From Enterococcus sp. DIV0212c (GTDB lineage: Bacteria; Bacillota; Bacilli; Lactobacillales; Enterococcaceae): a stretch of 64,000 nt of DNA. Below are positions 8,620-18,040 of the stretch, in pieces. Every line of letters starts with the position of its first letter. The stretch's first letter is position 1. The stretch lies in NCBI RefSeq assembly GCF_017377505.1, contig NZ_JAFREN010000012.1, forward strand, positions 62,001 through 126,000. The letters are read 5' to 3'. The notes beneath the pieces were generated by a model. The model was given only the letters and a program-made list of their open reading frames with translations. It was not told the origin of the DNA and made no database searches. Position numbers and translations under genes: made by a program.

Positions 8620-10101
8620 CTATAAACTATCAATAAATCGTTTAAAGGCTGCTTGACCTTCTGTTGTTCGTTTGTAAACACCGGCATCTGCTAAAACACG
8701 AGCAAAGATTTGACCAACTTCCTTTTGAATAATATCTTTTACATTTTCTTCGTCTAATGAATAGGTTTCCTTCATCTGATCTGCCCAATTTTTATGGTAG
8801 TCTGCAAGATGGTTTTCTTTGCCTAAAACATAGTTTTCTACTTCTTTGAGTTCTTCACCCAAACGAGGCGGCAAGACAGCTAGTCCCATCACTTCTATCA
8901 AGCCGATATTTTCCTTTTTAATATGTTGAACCTCTTTATGAGGATGGAAAATACCATCTGGATATTCCTCAGAAACATGATTATCACGTAAAACCAAATC
9001 CAGTTCAAACAGCTGCCCTTTCCGGCGAGCGATGGGCGTTATTGTATGATGCGGCGTTCCATCTGCTGAAAATGCCCGAATTGACACACTCTCGTCAGAA
9101 TAATTCCGCCATTTATCTAAAATCATTGCGGCTGCCTCGACTAAATCTTTTGAATTTGGACTTTGGAGACGAATTACGGACATAGGCCATTTAACAATTC
9201 CAGCATTCATCAACGGATAATCGTTTAACTCAAAATATTGCTCAATTTCCGCTTTCTCCATTGGAAACACATGACGTCCTGCTTGATAATGGTCGTGCGT
9301 CAAAATAGAACCACCGACGATTGGCAAATCAGCATTTGAGCCGACAAAATAATGAGGCAATACTTCGGTTATTCTTATCAATCGATGAATAGTTTCTTTT
9401 GAAATCACCATCGGACGATGCTCTTCTGACAAAATAATCGAGTGCTCATTATAATATGCATACGGTGAATACTGAAATCCCCAGCTTTCTCCATCTAAAT
9501 TCATCCGAATTATGCGGTGATTGGTTCTTGCTGGATAATTCGTTCGACCTTTATATCCCTCGTTTTCCATGCATAAAAGACATTTAGGATAGTCCACGTG
9601 TGTTTCTTGTTGTTGAGCTACAATTTGTTTTGGATCTTTTTCTGGTCTTGATAAATTTATTGTGATCTCTAATTGTCCGTATTCAGTTTCAGCTGGAAAA
9701 ACAATATTTTTAGCAATCGCTCTTGTTTTGATATAATCATTTTCTTTGCTTAATTTATAAAAGTAATCTGTGGCATCAGCTGGATCTTTCTCATAATGCT
9801 GAGCAAAAAAAGCATTCACAACAGAAGGTGGCGGTGTTAAAAAATCCATCAATTGTGCTTCAATCATTTCTAACTCGGCAGATTCCTCACTTACAACACC
9901 GTTTTTTACAGCTTGAGCGACCAATTCGTCCAACAATTCTAAAGATGTTTTTTTCACTTCAGTTGGAGAAACAGATTCCAATGTCTCTTCACCGATCATC
10001 GCAAGTACTCGATTCTGTAAATAAAGTCGGTCCAACTCCATCCATCCACCAGCTTGTATTGCTAATGTAACAAAATCTGTAATCGTTTGACTAATTGCCA
10101 C
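8620..10101 (-). CDS. galT: UTP-hexose-1-phosphate uridylyltransferase, class II, 493 aa
   Basis: Leloir enzyme exchanging UDP between glucose-1-P and galactose-1-P. The length and the active-site region VGGSILTHDHYQAGRH (His-x-His-x-Gln type, about residues 265-280) mark the Gram-positive class II GalT. The C-terminal half shows ITPIARRKGQLFELDLVLRDN and FHPHKEVQHIKKENIGLIEVMG. The start is GTG at 10101 with AGGAGG 8 bases upstream. It lies 11 bases after galE. Confidence 0.97.
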   Translation of the reverse strand: MAISQTITDFVTLAIQAGGWMELDRLYLQNRVLAMIGEETLESVSPTEVKKTSLELLDELVAQAVKNGVVSEESAELEMIEAQLMDFLTPPPSVVNAFFAQHYEKDPADATDYFYKLSKENDYIKTRAIAKNIVFPAETEYGQLEITINLSRPEKDPKQIVAQQQETHVDYPKCLLCMENEGYKGRTNYPARTNHRIIRMNLDGESWGFQYSPYAYYNEHSIILSEEHRPMVISKETIHRLIRITEVLPHYFVGSNADLPIVGGSILTHDHYQAGRHVFPMEKAEIEQYFELNDYPLMNAGIVKWPMSVIRLQSPNSKDLVEAAAMILDKWRNYSDESVSIRAFSADGTPHHTITPIARRKGQLFELDLVLRDNHVSEEYPDGIFHPHKEVQHIKKENIGLIEVMGLAVLPPRLGEELKEVENYVLGKENHLADYHKNWADQMKETYSLDEENVKDIIQKEVGQIFARVLADAGVYKRTTEGQAAFKRFIDSL

Positions 10102-10112
10102 GATAGTTCCTC

Positions 10113-11102
10113 CTAATCTTCATATCCGTTCGGATGACTGCTATGCCAGTCCCAAGCAGTTTTAATAATCTGTTTAATGTCTGTGACTTTGGGTTGCCAG
10201 CCTAAAATAGTTTTCGCTTTTTCACTCGATGCAACAAGTTTACTTGGATCTCCTGCACGGCGTGGCAAAACTTTAGCTGGAATTTCTTTACCCGTCACTT
10301 CTCTGGCAGCTTCTAGCATTTCTTTTACTGAATAGCCTGTGTTGCTACCTAAATTGAAAATATCACTTCTGTTGCCTTTTTGTAAATAATCCAATGCTGC
10401 AATGTGGGCTGCAATTAAATCTTCAATGTAAACATAATCACGAATACATGTACCGTCTGGTGTGTCATAATCATCCCCATAAATACCTAAATAATCTCTT
10501 TGACCCAATGCGGCCTGTAAAATGATTGGGATCAGATGTGTTTCCGGATCATGATCTTCACCGATCGAAGCATCAAATTTTGCACCAGCTACATTGAAAT
10601 ATCTTAGCGCAACATAACGCATACCGTATGCATTGTCACACCATTTCATCATTTTTTCCATCATTAATTTGCTTTGCCCATAGGGATTTTCTGGATTTGT
10701 CGGCATTGTTTCAACAATTGGCATTTCCTTTGGTTCTCCATAAGTAGCAGCAGTCGAAGAAAAGACAATGTTTTTAACGCCAAATTCTTCCATCACTTCT
10801 AAAACAATTTGTGTACCATACACATTATTATTAAAATACATCAATGGTTTTTCTACAGATTCTCCCACCAATGAACTTGCAGCGAAATGAATCACACCAT
10901 CGATCGTTTCTTTTTTGAATACATCCTGCATAAATGTTTTGTCTCTAATATCACCTTGATAAAATACAGCATTTTCATGAACTGCTTGCCTATGACCTGT
11001 CTGAAGATTATCGACAACCACCACTTCGTATCCTTTATTAATTAATTGATCTACTGCGTGAGAACCAATGTAGCCTGCTCCACCTAAAACCAAAATTGAC
11101 AT
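10113..11102 (-). CDS. galE: UDP-glucose 4-epimerase, 329 aa
   Basis: Short-chain dehydrogenase-fold enzyme that regenerates UDP-glucose from UDP-galactose using bound NAD. The NAD-binding motif [10 protein letters not shown] is at residues 7-16, Ser in FSSTAATYG and the catalytic Tyr-x3-Lys in YGQSKLMME around 147-155. AGGAGG precedes ATG 11102. It is the second gene of the operon, 60 bases after galK. No galM (mutarotase) gene is present in this cluster. Confidence 0.97.
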   Translation of the reverse strand: MSILVLGGAGYIGSHAVDQLINKGYEVVVVDNLQTGHRQAVHENAVFYQGDIRDKTFMQDVFKKETIDGVIHFAASSLVGESVEKPLMYFNNNVYGTQIVLEVMEEFGVKNIVFSSTAATYGEPKEMPIVETMPTNPENPYGQSKLMMEKMMKWCDNAYGMRYVALRYFNVAGAKFDASIGEDHDPETHLIPIILQAALGQRDYLGIYGDDYDTPDGTCIRDYVYIEDLIAAHIAALDYLQKGNRSDIFNLGSNTGYSVKEMLEAAREVTGKEIPAKVLPRRAGDPSKLVASSEKAKTILGWQPKVTDIKQIIKTAWDWHSSHPNGYED

Positions 11103-11162
11103 ATTCTTACCTCCTAGTTGTATCTATCAAAAAATATACTCATTTTTTACATACTCTTTATT

Positions 11163-12323
11163 CTACAGCTTTCTAGCGCCATCATCAACATTTGCAATGT
11201 AAAAATCTGCCGGATAGCGGACTTTTTCTTCATAGGATCGCCCGACTTGATTGATAAAGCTGTCTAATTCAGTTTCTTTTACTAAAGCAATCGCACATCC
11301 ACCAAAACCAGCTCCTGTCATTCGAGCACCTAGCACACCAGGCTGCTTCTGTGCCGCCTCAACTAATGTATCCAACTCAACGCCCGTTACTTCATAATCT
11401 TCTTTTAATGACGCATGGGAAGCGTTCAATAATTGACCAAAGGTTTTTAGATCATTTTTAACTAGTGCCTTTTTTGCTTTGATTGTTCGTTGATTTTCAG
11501 TTACAGCATGTTTCGCTCGTTTAATTAAACATTCATCTGCAATGATTTCTTTGTTTTGTTCAAAACGCTCTTCTGTTAGTTCACCTAATGATTGGATCGG
11601 CAAGATTGTTTGAAGACGGCTCAGTGCTATTTCACATTCTGCTCGGCGTTCATTGTATTTTGAATCTGCCAGTTCTCTGCGTTTATTTGTATTCATGATC
11701 ACGATTACGTACTCATCAAAATCAGCTGGTACTAATTCATATTCCAATGTATTCGTATCCAATAAAATTGCATGATTTTTTTGCCCCATACCAATAGCAA
11801 ACTGATCCATAATACCAGAATTTACACCGATAAACTGATTTTCTACACGCTGACCAGTAAGTACTAAATCCAGCATCTTGATATTTAAATCAAATAGATC
11901 ATTTAAAATCACACCTGTCAAAAGCTCGATCGATGCAGAAGAAGAAAGACCTGCACCATTTGGTATCGTTCCATAAAAAAGAATGTCCATCCCTTGTTCT
12001 ATCGCATAGCCTGCTTCTCTCAAATAATGGATCATCCCTTTTGGATAATTGCACCAATCGTGGGCTTGGTTGTAGGTTAAATCTGTCAGAGACAGTTCAA
12101 TGATTCCTAATTCTGAAAAATTTTCTGAATAAAAGCGGAGCTTTTGATCTGCTCTTTTTCTAGCAGCGCCATATGTTCCAATCGTAATAGCTGCTGGAAA
12201 AACATGACCGCCATTATAATCTGTATGCTCGCCAATTAAATTAATTCTTCCAGGAGCAAAATACACTTTTTTTGACTCTATTCCAAATACAGTTAGAAAT
12301 AATTCTTCTACCTCATTTTCCAC
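11163..12323 (-). CDS. galK: Galactokinase, 386 aa
   Basis: GHMP kinase that phosphorylates galactose at C1. Signature [20 protein letters not shown] near residues 24-44, the ATP loop [12 protein letters not shown] and the C-terminal [16 protein letters not shown] are all present. Two in-frame GTG starts are possible (12332 and 12323). I prefer 12323 because AGAGGTGG lies 5 bases before it, whereas that ribosome site overlaps the other. It is first in the operon, behind a promoter with cre-like and inverted-repeat elements. Confidence 0.95.
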   Translation of the reverse strand: MENEVEELFLTVFGIESKKVYFAPGRINLIGEHTDYNGGHVFPAAITIGTYGAARKRADQKLRFYSENFSELGIIELSLTDLTYNQAHDWCNYPKGMIHYLREAGYAIEQGMDILFYGTIPNGAGLSSSASIELLTGVILNDLFDLNIKMLDLVLTGQRVENQFIGVNSGIMDQFAIGMGQKNHAILLDTNTLEYELVPADFDEYVIVIMNTNKRRELADSKYNERRAECEIALSRLQTILPIQSLGELTEERFEQNKEIIADECLIKRAKHAVTENQRTIKAKKALVKNDLKTFGQLLNASHASLKEDYEVTGVELDTLVEAAQKQPGVLGARMTGAGFGGCAIALVKETELDSFINQVGRSYEEKVRYPADFYIANVDDGARKL

Positions 12324-12344
12324 GTTTGCCACCTCTTTATTCGT

Positions 12345-12394
12345 TTTAGTAAATCTATTATAAAATATTTACTAAATATTTACAAACGGTTTCA
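12345..12394 (-). promoter_or_regulatory. gal operon promoter with cre-like site and inverted repeat
   Basis: On the minus strand, TTGTAA (12380-12385) and TATAAT (12357-12362) are spaced by 17 bases. TGAAACCGTTTGTA (12381-12394) matches 12 of 14 positions of the CcpA cre consensus and overlaps the -35 box. TTTAGTAAAT (12345-12354) and its complement (12367-12376) flank the -10 box, a plausible GalR site. Activity is not shown. Confidence 0.6.
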
Positions 12395-12419
12395 TAAATT
12401 AGTTACTCATTTCAATCTA

Positions 12420-12449
12420 TTGGATTTTTTTCTTACTTTAGTTCATAAT
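12420..12449 (+). promoter_or_regulatory. Probable promoter of the DUF3042 gene
   Basis: TTGGAT (12420-12425), 18-base spacer, CATAAT (12444-12449); divergent from the gal promoter. Confidence 0.45.
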
Positions 12450-12483
12450 AGAAGTGTGTAAATAACTGAGAGGAGAAACGTAT

Positions 12484-12651
12484 ATGAAAAAATTTATTTC
12501 AGGTATGCTTGTAGGAACAGCCGTTACTTGTGCTGCAGTTGTCGGATTCGCGGCTACTATCAAAAAAACAGTGCTTGACCCAATCGAAGAAAAAGAAGAT
12601 ATGATCGAGGAAAACCGTAAAAAAGCAATGCGTAAACGCATTTCCCGATAA
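12484..12651 (+). CDS. DUF3042 family small protein, 55 aa
   Basis: A single N-terminal membrane helix (FISGMLVGTAVTCAAVVGFAA) followed by KKTVLDPIEEKEDM and a basic C-terminus NRKKAMRKRISR, the pattern of the short Lactobacillales DUF3042 family of unknown function. AGGAGA lies 7 bases before ATG 12484. It is monocistronic and convergent with the FAD-binding protein gene; a repeat element separates them. Confidence 0.85.
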   Translation: MKKFISGMLVGTAVTCAAVVGFAATIKKTVLDPIEEKEDMIEENRKKAMRKRISR

Positions 12652-12670
12652 AATGTAGTATAGAAAAGAA

Positions 12671-12770
12671 GTTGGGACAGAAGCTTATTTCTCGGGATTG
12701 CTTCTGCTCCCAACGTTTATCCGGATTCCATGTGAGTGGGATATGACTCGAAGAGTTATGTCCCACTCAC
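12671..12770. repeat. EFAR-like modular hairpin repeat, copy C (inverted orientation)
   Basis: Reverse complement of copy A: the long GTGAGTGGGA hairpin occupies 12732-12770, then a second module with CTTCTGTCCCAAC. It carries a short remnant (GAGAAATAAG) of the longer insert seen in copy B. The element overlaps the last five codons of the neighbouring FAD-binding gene. Confidence 0.85.
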
Positions 12771-14618
12771 TTTTGTTGTTCTATTCTCTTCAAAAATACT
12801 TTCAGCAATCACATCTGCTTCTCTTAAATTCCAAGGATCTGTTCCGGGTCTTGCCGTTGCAGCTGTCAGCCAGTGAACACCTTCTGTTGGAATACCGTAA
12901 CAATATAATCCAGTAACAGGCTCTCCTAATTTGGAGTATATTTGATTTGTTTTTCGATCAACTGAAAGTGCGCCTGTTCGGTAAATTTCACCTGACGATA
13001 ATTCTAATACGTGTAAACTAGCTATTTGATCTCTTAAAAGCTGTTTCACTAAAGGATTCAAACTATACTGATTCGCCGTTTTGGGTAATCTAGCCTCAAT
13101 TAAAAAATGAGTTTTATATTTGTTCATAGGAAATCTTTTCGAGTACCCCACATAACTACCTGCTTCAGTCTCTATCTTCATTTCCGGACCAATCAACGTT
13201 AAGATTCCAGCTTTGATCAGCGCTTTTAATTCGGCTATTCTTTCTAAAGGAGGTCCTATCGATAAAAAGGAATTCAACGGCGTAAACCAATCCCACAACC
13301 ATTTTTTGCACTCTTCATCAGAAAATAATTCATGATCCAACATAAAACGAACCTCATCACGTAAATCTTTTAAGCTATCCAAAGCAGCCGCAAAAGGTCC
13401 TGATAGTGTCCCTTTCTTCGCCATTATCAGATCCCAGTTTAAATACTCGAGGATAAAGTCTTGAAACGATTCCTCTTCTTCTAATTGTTGATCTGGATGC
13501 TGAACAGTCGACCAATTCCAAAAATCCTTTTTGTTGATTCCATATTTTTCTAGAACAGATTCAGCCCCTTTGGTTCGGATAAATTCCTCACTGAATCTCG
13601 CTTGGTTTACTTTAGGATAATTGGCAGCTACCAATGCGGAATAATAAGCAAATTCCACTTCTTTTTTTAAAAGCTCAAAAAATTGCTCAGCAGAAAATTG
13701 TTCTTTCCGCTTAAATTTATTTAAACTTTTTTCTTTTAAAAAACGCGGCTGATACTCTTGTCCATAGCCTTTTTGATTTCTTCCTCTGGCATGATAAGGA
13801 ATCCCTCGACCAGATCCAGCAATGATTTGAGGTTCTCTTCCTGATGGATGATAAACTAATTCCCCATTTTGTTCTTCAAAAAAACCACCACGCTCACTGG
13901 TCAGTAAAGTAAGGTAATCATCAAAAACTAACCCCAAACCTCGAACCAAGACTGGTTTATTTTCTGTAATTGCTTCAAGATATGCGTCTGCTGCATTTTT
14001 AGGGGAAGAATAAAATAATCGATGCTCACTTGCATAAGTCGCCAACTCTTTCTCATTGCCGATCAATTCATTTTCCTGATGCCCCAACGCTAAAACAACA
14101 GTATCAACAGTGGTTTCCACTGCTTTTGTATAAACTAAAAACTTAGACTCTTGCATCTTCACCGCTCGGACTGTATCTTTGAAAAATTTGACCGATGTTT
14201 GTTCCGTCATTCTTGATTGAATATATTCATAGAACCACTTTTGATATAACCCGTAAAAAACGCGTGAACAGTGATCATTGGGACCTAGATTTTCACATTC
14301 TTCCAGTAACGCTACTCTGTTTTCAAAATTATGTTTTTTTATAAAACTCACAGCTTCTCTTTGCGCCCATTCATGTAAGTTTGGCCCTTTAGCTATAGGA
14401 CCTTTCGTACTTAACGTTTCATCTGTAAATAAAGTGACATGAGAGGCAACTGAATTCATCAATAAAGATAGAGGCTGGTCTTCCCGCCACACCTTTCCTC
14501 CTGGACCGTATGGATCAAACATTGTAATTTGAATGACCTGTTCTCCTCTTGACCATTCGACAATTCTTTCTAAAACGGAAAGTCCTCGTGGTCCACCACC
14601 AACAATTGCAATTTTCAT
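12756..14618 (-). CDS. FAD/NAD(P)-binding protein, 620 aa
   Basis: The N-terminal dinucleotide motif AIVGGGPRGLSVLERI (residues 3-18) and the YGPGGKVW segment match the FAD-NAD(P)-binding domain family (NAD_binding_9 type) of large Firmicutes flavoproteins. The substrate is unknown. I start at ATG 14618, 6 bases after AGGAGGG; a start at 14675 has no ribosome site. The last codons (KVSGT plus stop) are read from the repeat element, so the C-terminus was probably altered by repeat insertion. It lies 28 bases after the DUF488 gene, likely co-transcribed. Confidence 0.8.
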   Translation of the reverse strand: MKIAIVGGGPRGLSVLERIVEWSRGEQVIQITMFDPYGPGGKVWREDQPLSLLMNSVASHVTLFTDETLSTKGPIAKGPNLHEWAQREAVSFIKKHNFENRVALLEECENLGPNDHCSRVFYGLYQKWFYEYIQSRMTEQTSVKFFKDTVRAVKMQESKFLVYTKAVETTVDTVVLALGHQENELIGNEKELATYASEHRLFYSSPKNAADAYLEAITENKPVLVRGLGLVFDDYLTLLTSERGGFFEEQNGELVYHPSGREPQIIAGSGRGIPYHARGRNQKGYGQEYQPRFLKEKSLNKFKRKEQFSAEQFFELLKKEVEFAYYSALVAANYPKVNQARFSEEFIRTKGAESVLEKYGINKKDFWNWSTVQHPDQQLEEEESFQDFILEYLNWDLIMAKKGTLSGPFAAALDSLKDLRDEVRFMLDHELFSDEECKKWLWDWFTPLNSFLSIGPPLERIAELKALIKAGILTLIGPEMKIETEAGSYVGYSKRFPMNKYKTHFLIEARLPKTANQYSLNPLVKQLLRDQIASLHVLELSSGEIYRTGALSVDRKTNQIYSKLGEPVTGLYCYGIPTEGVHWLTAATARPGTDPWNLREADVIAESIFEENRTTKVSGT

Positions 14619-14646
14619 TCTTTCCCTCCTTTCAAACGATTTTATC

Positions 14647-15015
14647 TTATTTATTTGCCTTTTCATGATCTTCAATCAATTCTTTTAAGACAACTGCATT
14701 GTTATATTTTTCCTCTTTTGCACTATAAATCAGAGTGACCGCAGCATGTTCTTTCACTATTTCCAACAATTGTTGAAATGCTTCGTTGGTTTCACCAGAT
14801 TCCAGTTCAGCTATATATTTTTCTTTAAATTTTGGATACTTATCTGGTTCGTGATTAAACCATTGCCTTAGTTCTTTACTGGGCGCAACTTTTTTCAACC
14901 ACAAATCCAATTGTTCTTTTTCTTTTGACATTCCCCTAGGCCACAAGCGATCGACCAATACTCGGTAACCATCACTACTATCTATTTTTTCATAAGCACG
15001 TTTTATTTGAAGCAT
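14647..15015 (-). CDS. DUF488 family protein, 122 aa
   Basis: Typical DUF488 residues are visible: RVLVDRLWPRGMSKE (about 19-33), a W-L-K-x-VAPS segment, LRQWFNHEPDKYPKFKEKY and TLIYSAKEEKYNNAVVLKE. The family is small, cytosolic and of uncertain function. I start at ATG 15015, which has GAGGTGA 5 bases upstream; the GTG at 15024 overlaps that site. It precedes the FAD-binding gene in the same direction. Confidence 0.85.
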   Translation of the reverse strand: MLQIKRAYEKIDSSDGYRVLVDRLWPRGMSKEKEQLDLWLKKVAPSKELRQWFNHEPDKYPKFKEKYIAELESGETNEAFQQLLEIVKEHAAVTLIYSAKEEKYNNAVVLKELIEDHEKANK

Positions 15016-15089
15016 TTTTGTCACCTCATCTTTATTTTATCGTAATTAACCAAAAAAGAAACCATTTACGATTTTGATGCAGAAACAAA

Positions 15090-15142
15090 AAACACAGAGA
15101 AGTAAACGTCGTCCATCATTGGAACCATCGTTTGCTTCTCTG
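15090..15142 (-). terminator. Terminator of the folate ligase-rhomboid-glk-rhodanese operon
   Basis: CAGAGAAG and AAACG arms at 15095-15108 pair with 15129-15142; a T run follows on the minus strand, 12 bases after the rhodanese-like gene stop. Confidence 0.8.
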
Positions 15143-15153
15143 CGCTTTATTTA

Positions 15154-15552
15154 TTAAATATTTTTCTTCTTCGTTTTTCCGCTCCAGCCTTCATAGCCGC
15201 CTTTTAAAATATAAAGATCTTTATAGCCATTTTTACGTAATTGATTTGCTGTACGAATACTTAATGATTTTTTTTGATCGTAAAGATAGACAGGTTGATC
15301 TTTACGAATTGAATTCAATGTTGTTTTGATCGTTGTATACGGCATGTTGCGCGCACCAAGAATATGACCTGCATCAAATGAGTCTTTTTCACGGACATCA
15401 ATGATTTGAGCTTTTCTCATACCTTCTTTAAATTCTTCTTCTGTAATCGTTTTGGCTGAGCGTTTTGCCATGATTCTAAGATATAGCTCGTTGATCCCCA
15501 TTGCTAGTAAAATTGTTATTAAAATTCCATTGATAATCCATAAAACGTTCAT
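15154..15552 (-). CDS. Membrane-anchored rhodanese-like protein without catalytic Cys, 132 aa
   Basis: An N-terminal membrane helix (residues 4-22) is followed by one rhodanese fold (IIDVREKDSFDAGHILGARNMPY, about 50-72; LRKNGYKDLYILKGGYEGW near the end). The active-site loop that normally starts with Cys reads YDQKKSLSIRTA, with Asp92 at the Cys position. Sulfurtransferase activity is therefore unlikely. It is the last gene of a five-gene operon (cyclo-ligase, rhomboid, YqgQ, glucokinase, rhodanese-like). The role is unknown, perhaps binding or signalling. Confidence 0.9.
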   Translation of the reverse strand: MNVLWIINGILITILLAMGINELYLRIMAKRSAKTITEEEFKEGMRKAQIIDVREKDSFDAGHILGARNMPYTTIKTTLNSIRKDQPVYLYDQKKSLSIRTANQLRKNGYKDLYILKGGYEGWSGKTKKKNI

Positions 15553-15567
15553 TCCAAAATCCCTTTC

Positions 15568-16539
15568 TTACTCTTTCTCCATAAATTGTAATGCTAATGA
15601 TGCAGCACCAATAACGCCGGCTTCATTGCCTAACTCGGCAAGCTTGACTTGCGTGCTATTACGAACTTCTGGGAAAGTAAATTCTTCAAAATATGTTTGG
15701 ACACGGCTGCGCAAAAATTCACCCGCAGCAGAAACACCACCGCCAATAACCACACTAGACGGATTCAAGGTATTTCCTACATTACCGATTGCAAGACCTA
15801 AGAAATAACACACACGATCCACTACCATCAAAGCAAATGGATCATCTGTTTGAGCATAGTCAAAAACATCTTTACTTGAAACATCTTGACCATCATCGAT
15901 CGCTTGTTTTAACTGAGAATCACCCGCATATTCTTCTGACATATGACGAGCAACCCGAACAACACCTGTCGCACTAGAAACCGTTTCTAAACAACCACGT
16001 TTGCCGCAAGTACATTCAAACCCGCCAGGATCAACGGTTACGTGACCAATTTCGCCAGCACAACCATTCACGCCATGTAATAAATTACCTTCAGCGATAA
16101 TACCGCCGCCAACGCCTGTACCAAGTGTGATAAAAACAACATCTGGATTGTTTTCGCCAGCACCTTTCCAGCGTTCGCCTAAAGCCGCTACATTGGCATC
16201 ATTATCTAAAACAAACGGAATCCCTGTTGCTTCTTCGATTTGTGCTTTTACATTTTGCTTTTTCGTCCAGTTAAGATTATATGCCCCAACTACTGTTCCT
16301 TTTTTAATATCTACACTACCGGGAGTTCCCATGCCGATTCCGATAAAATCTTCATGTTTCATCTCATAAAGAGAAATGCGGTGATTGATTGATTCGATGA
16401 TATCTGGCACAATATGTCGCCCTTCATCCAAAATATTGGTTTCAATACTCCATTTTTGCTGAACATCTCCATCAGTTGTTAAAATCGCAAACTTAATCGT
16501 TGTTCCGCCTAAATCAATCCCAATCAATTTCTTATCCAT
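15568..16539 (-). CDS. glcK: Glucokinase, ROK family, 323 aa
   Basis: Phosphorylates cytosolic glucose. ATP-binding DLGGTTIKFAIL at residues 9-20, the ROK signature with GTGVGGGIIAEGNLLHG and GEIGH, and the zinc-binding CTCGKRGCLE (about 174-183) are present. Its start abuts the yqgQ stop (TAA then ATG), so translation is coupled. It provides glucose-6-phosphate from non-PTS sugars, including glucose released during galactoside use. Confidence 0.96.
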   Translation of the reverse strand: MDKKLIGIDLGGTTIKFAILTTDGDVQQKWSIETNILDEGRHIVPDIIESINHRISLYEMKHEDFIGIGMGTPGSVDIKKGTVVGAYNLNWTKKQNVKAQIEEATGIPFVLDNDANVAALGERWKGAGENNPDVVFITLGTGVGGGIIAEGNLLHGVNGCAGEIGHVTVDPGGFECTCGKRGCLETVSSATGVVRVARHMSEEYAGDSQLKQAIDDGQDVSSKDVFDYAQTDDPFALMVVDRVCYFLGLAIGNVGNTLNPSSVVIGGGVSAAGEFLRSRVQTYFEEFTFPEVRNSTQVKLAELGNEAGVIGAASLALQFMEKE

Positions 16540-16758
16540 TTACTCGGTTCCTTTCTCAGTCGCTCTGCTTTCTTCAATTCGATGTTCTCTTTGCAACACA
16601 CTTCTCGCATGGAGATACGTGTCTCTATCAATCAAGTGACCTTCATAAATATTTTTTAATTCAATCATCATCAGCTCGATATCATATATTCTAGCACCTA
16701 CATAAATGTAAATACCGAATTGTTTAAATAACTGTTGCACATCATATAACGTTTCCAT
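16540..16758 (-). CDS. yqgQ: YqgQ family (DUF910) protein, 72 aa
   Basis: A small protein with TLYDVQQLFKQFGIYIYVG and the pattern IELMMIELKNIYEG, typical of YqgQ. It lies between the rhomboid gene and glucokinase as in Bacillus (yqgP-yqgQ-glcK). I start at ATG 16758, 9 bases after AAGGAA. The function is unknown; conserved context suggests a link to glucokinase. Confidence 0.88.
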   Translation of the reverse strand: METLYDVQQLFKQFGIYIYVGARIYDIELMMIELKNIYEGHLIDRDTYLHARSVLQREHRIEESRATEKGTE

Positions 16759-16774
16759 TAAATGCACTTCCTTA

Positions 16775-17485
16775 TTATACAAGTAAACCGAATTTTTTAA
16801 AACCCAGGAGTAGACAAACCACTAATAGAAATACAAAAATGATCCCAGAAATAATTCGTTCATGGATATTAAACTCATCAGAACGATCTGGCACAGCTAA
16901 AGCAGACGCTACTAAAAGCCCGCCAATCAAGCCGCCAATATGTCCCATGATATCCACAGAACTGCTAAATAAATTAAAAATCAAGTTGATTCCGATAAAT
17001 GTCGCATAGCGCTGAACCATAAACGAGATTGCTGGATTGTTTCTAAAATGACGCCCTAAAATCACAAAGGCTCCAAATAAACCAAATAATGATGTACTCG
17101 CTCCTGCTGAAATACTAAGCGGTGAACCAAAAGTAAAACTAACAATATTCCCCGCAATTCCACTTAATAAATAAATAACAAGATAGCGCCAATGACCATA
17201 AATACTTTCAACTTGTGAACCAACATAATAAAGTGTCACCATATTCACTGCAAAATGCAACCAGCCAATATGTAAAAACATTGGGGTAAAGAAACGCCAA
17301 TATTCCTGTAGATTAAGAATTTCTCCACGAGACATCGCTCCCCAACGAATCAAGACCATACTATTTTCTGAACCGCCAGAAATCTCCATCCCTAGAAAAA
17401 CAATTGTCGTGATTCCAAGTAAAATATACGTGATCAAAGGCTGCTTCAATATTCTTTTGATTTTCATTTGTGTTTGATAATTCAT
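16775..17485 (-). CDS. Rhomboid family intramembrane serine protease, 236 aa
   Basis: Six to seven membrane helices. The catalytic serine motif GASTSLFGLFG (about residues 129-139) and the catalytic histidine in DIMGHIGGLIGG (about 182-193) form the rhomboid dyad; HIGWLHFAVNM gives the conserved L1 loop/TM2 HxxxN segment. It is shorter than B. subtilis GluP/YqgP because it lacks the cytosolic N-terminal domain and TPR tail. It lies 9 bases after the cyclo-ligase gene. Confidence 0.95.
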   Translation of the reverse strand: MNYQTQMKIKRILKQPLITYILLGITTIVFLGMEISGGSENSMVLIRWGAMSRGEILNLQEYWRFFTPMFLHIGWLHFAVNMVTLYYVGSQVESIYGHWRYLVIYLLSGIAGNIVSFTFGSPLSISAGASTSLFGLFGAFVILGRHFRNNPAISFMVQRYATFIGINLIFNLFSSSVDIMGHIGGLIGGLLVASALAVPDRSDEFNIHERIISGIIFVFLLVVCLLLGFKKFGLLV

Positions 17486-17494
17486 ATATTCCTC

Positions 17495-18040
17495 CTAGCT
17501 GATAAATAATCGTTTCACAGGTAAATCAAAGGATTCCACCTGCCAACTTTCCTGAATCTGTTCACTAAATACCAAACTACATGTTTCTCCTTGGTACTGT
17601 TGGAGGAAACGATCATAATAACCTCCGCCAAAACCAATACGAAACCCCTCATGCGTAAACACAATTCCGGGTACAACTAACAAATCGATTATTTCAGCCG
17701 AAACTTCTGGTGCAGCGACAGGTTCTTCTACGCCAAATGCTGTTTTTTCAAAAATCGTTTCTGGCTCAACTAAGTGAAACGTCAACTTTCTATCTTTCGT
17801 TGCTATTGGCATCAGCATTTGTTTTCCTTCTGAGCAACCTTTAGACAACAAAATATGGGTATTGAATTCAAAATCCAGCGGCTTGGTAATTGCAATTGTT
17901 TGCGCTTTTTCCCAACACGGATCATTGAACAAAGATTGACTGATTTCACGCTCTTTTTGCTCTTTTAGCGTTGGATGGTCATGCAGCCATTTTAAGTTCC
18001 TTAATCCCAATTTTCTTAAACGTGCTTTCTCCACATCCAA
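17495..18040 (-). CDS. 5-formyltetrahydrofolate cyclo-ligase, 181 aa
   Basis: ATP-dependent conversion of 5-formyl-THF to 5,10-methenyl-THF. The C-terminal RIGFGGGYYDRFL motif (about residues 138-150) is the family signature, with LLVVPGIVFTHEG just before it. The N-terminus has a basic R-x-x-L-R segment. It is the first gene of the operon with rhomboid, yqgQ, glcK and the rhodanese-like gene. I see no riboswitch in the 186-base upstream gap. Confidence 0.95.
   Translation of the reverse strand: MDVEKARLRKLGLRNLKWLHDHPTLKEQKEREISQSLFNDPCWEKAQTIAITKPLDFEFNTHILLSKGCSEGKQMLMPIATKDRKLTFHLVEPETIFEKTAFGVEEPVAAPEVSAEIIDLLVVPGIVFTHEGFRIGFGGGYYDRFLQQYQGETCSLVFSEQIQESWQVESFDLPVKRLFIS

Noticed and set aside
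12438-12713. Minus-strand frame of 91 codons opposite the DUF3042 gene
   Set aside because: It is antisense to a small gene with a good ribosome site and recognisable family, and overlaps the gal promoter.
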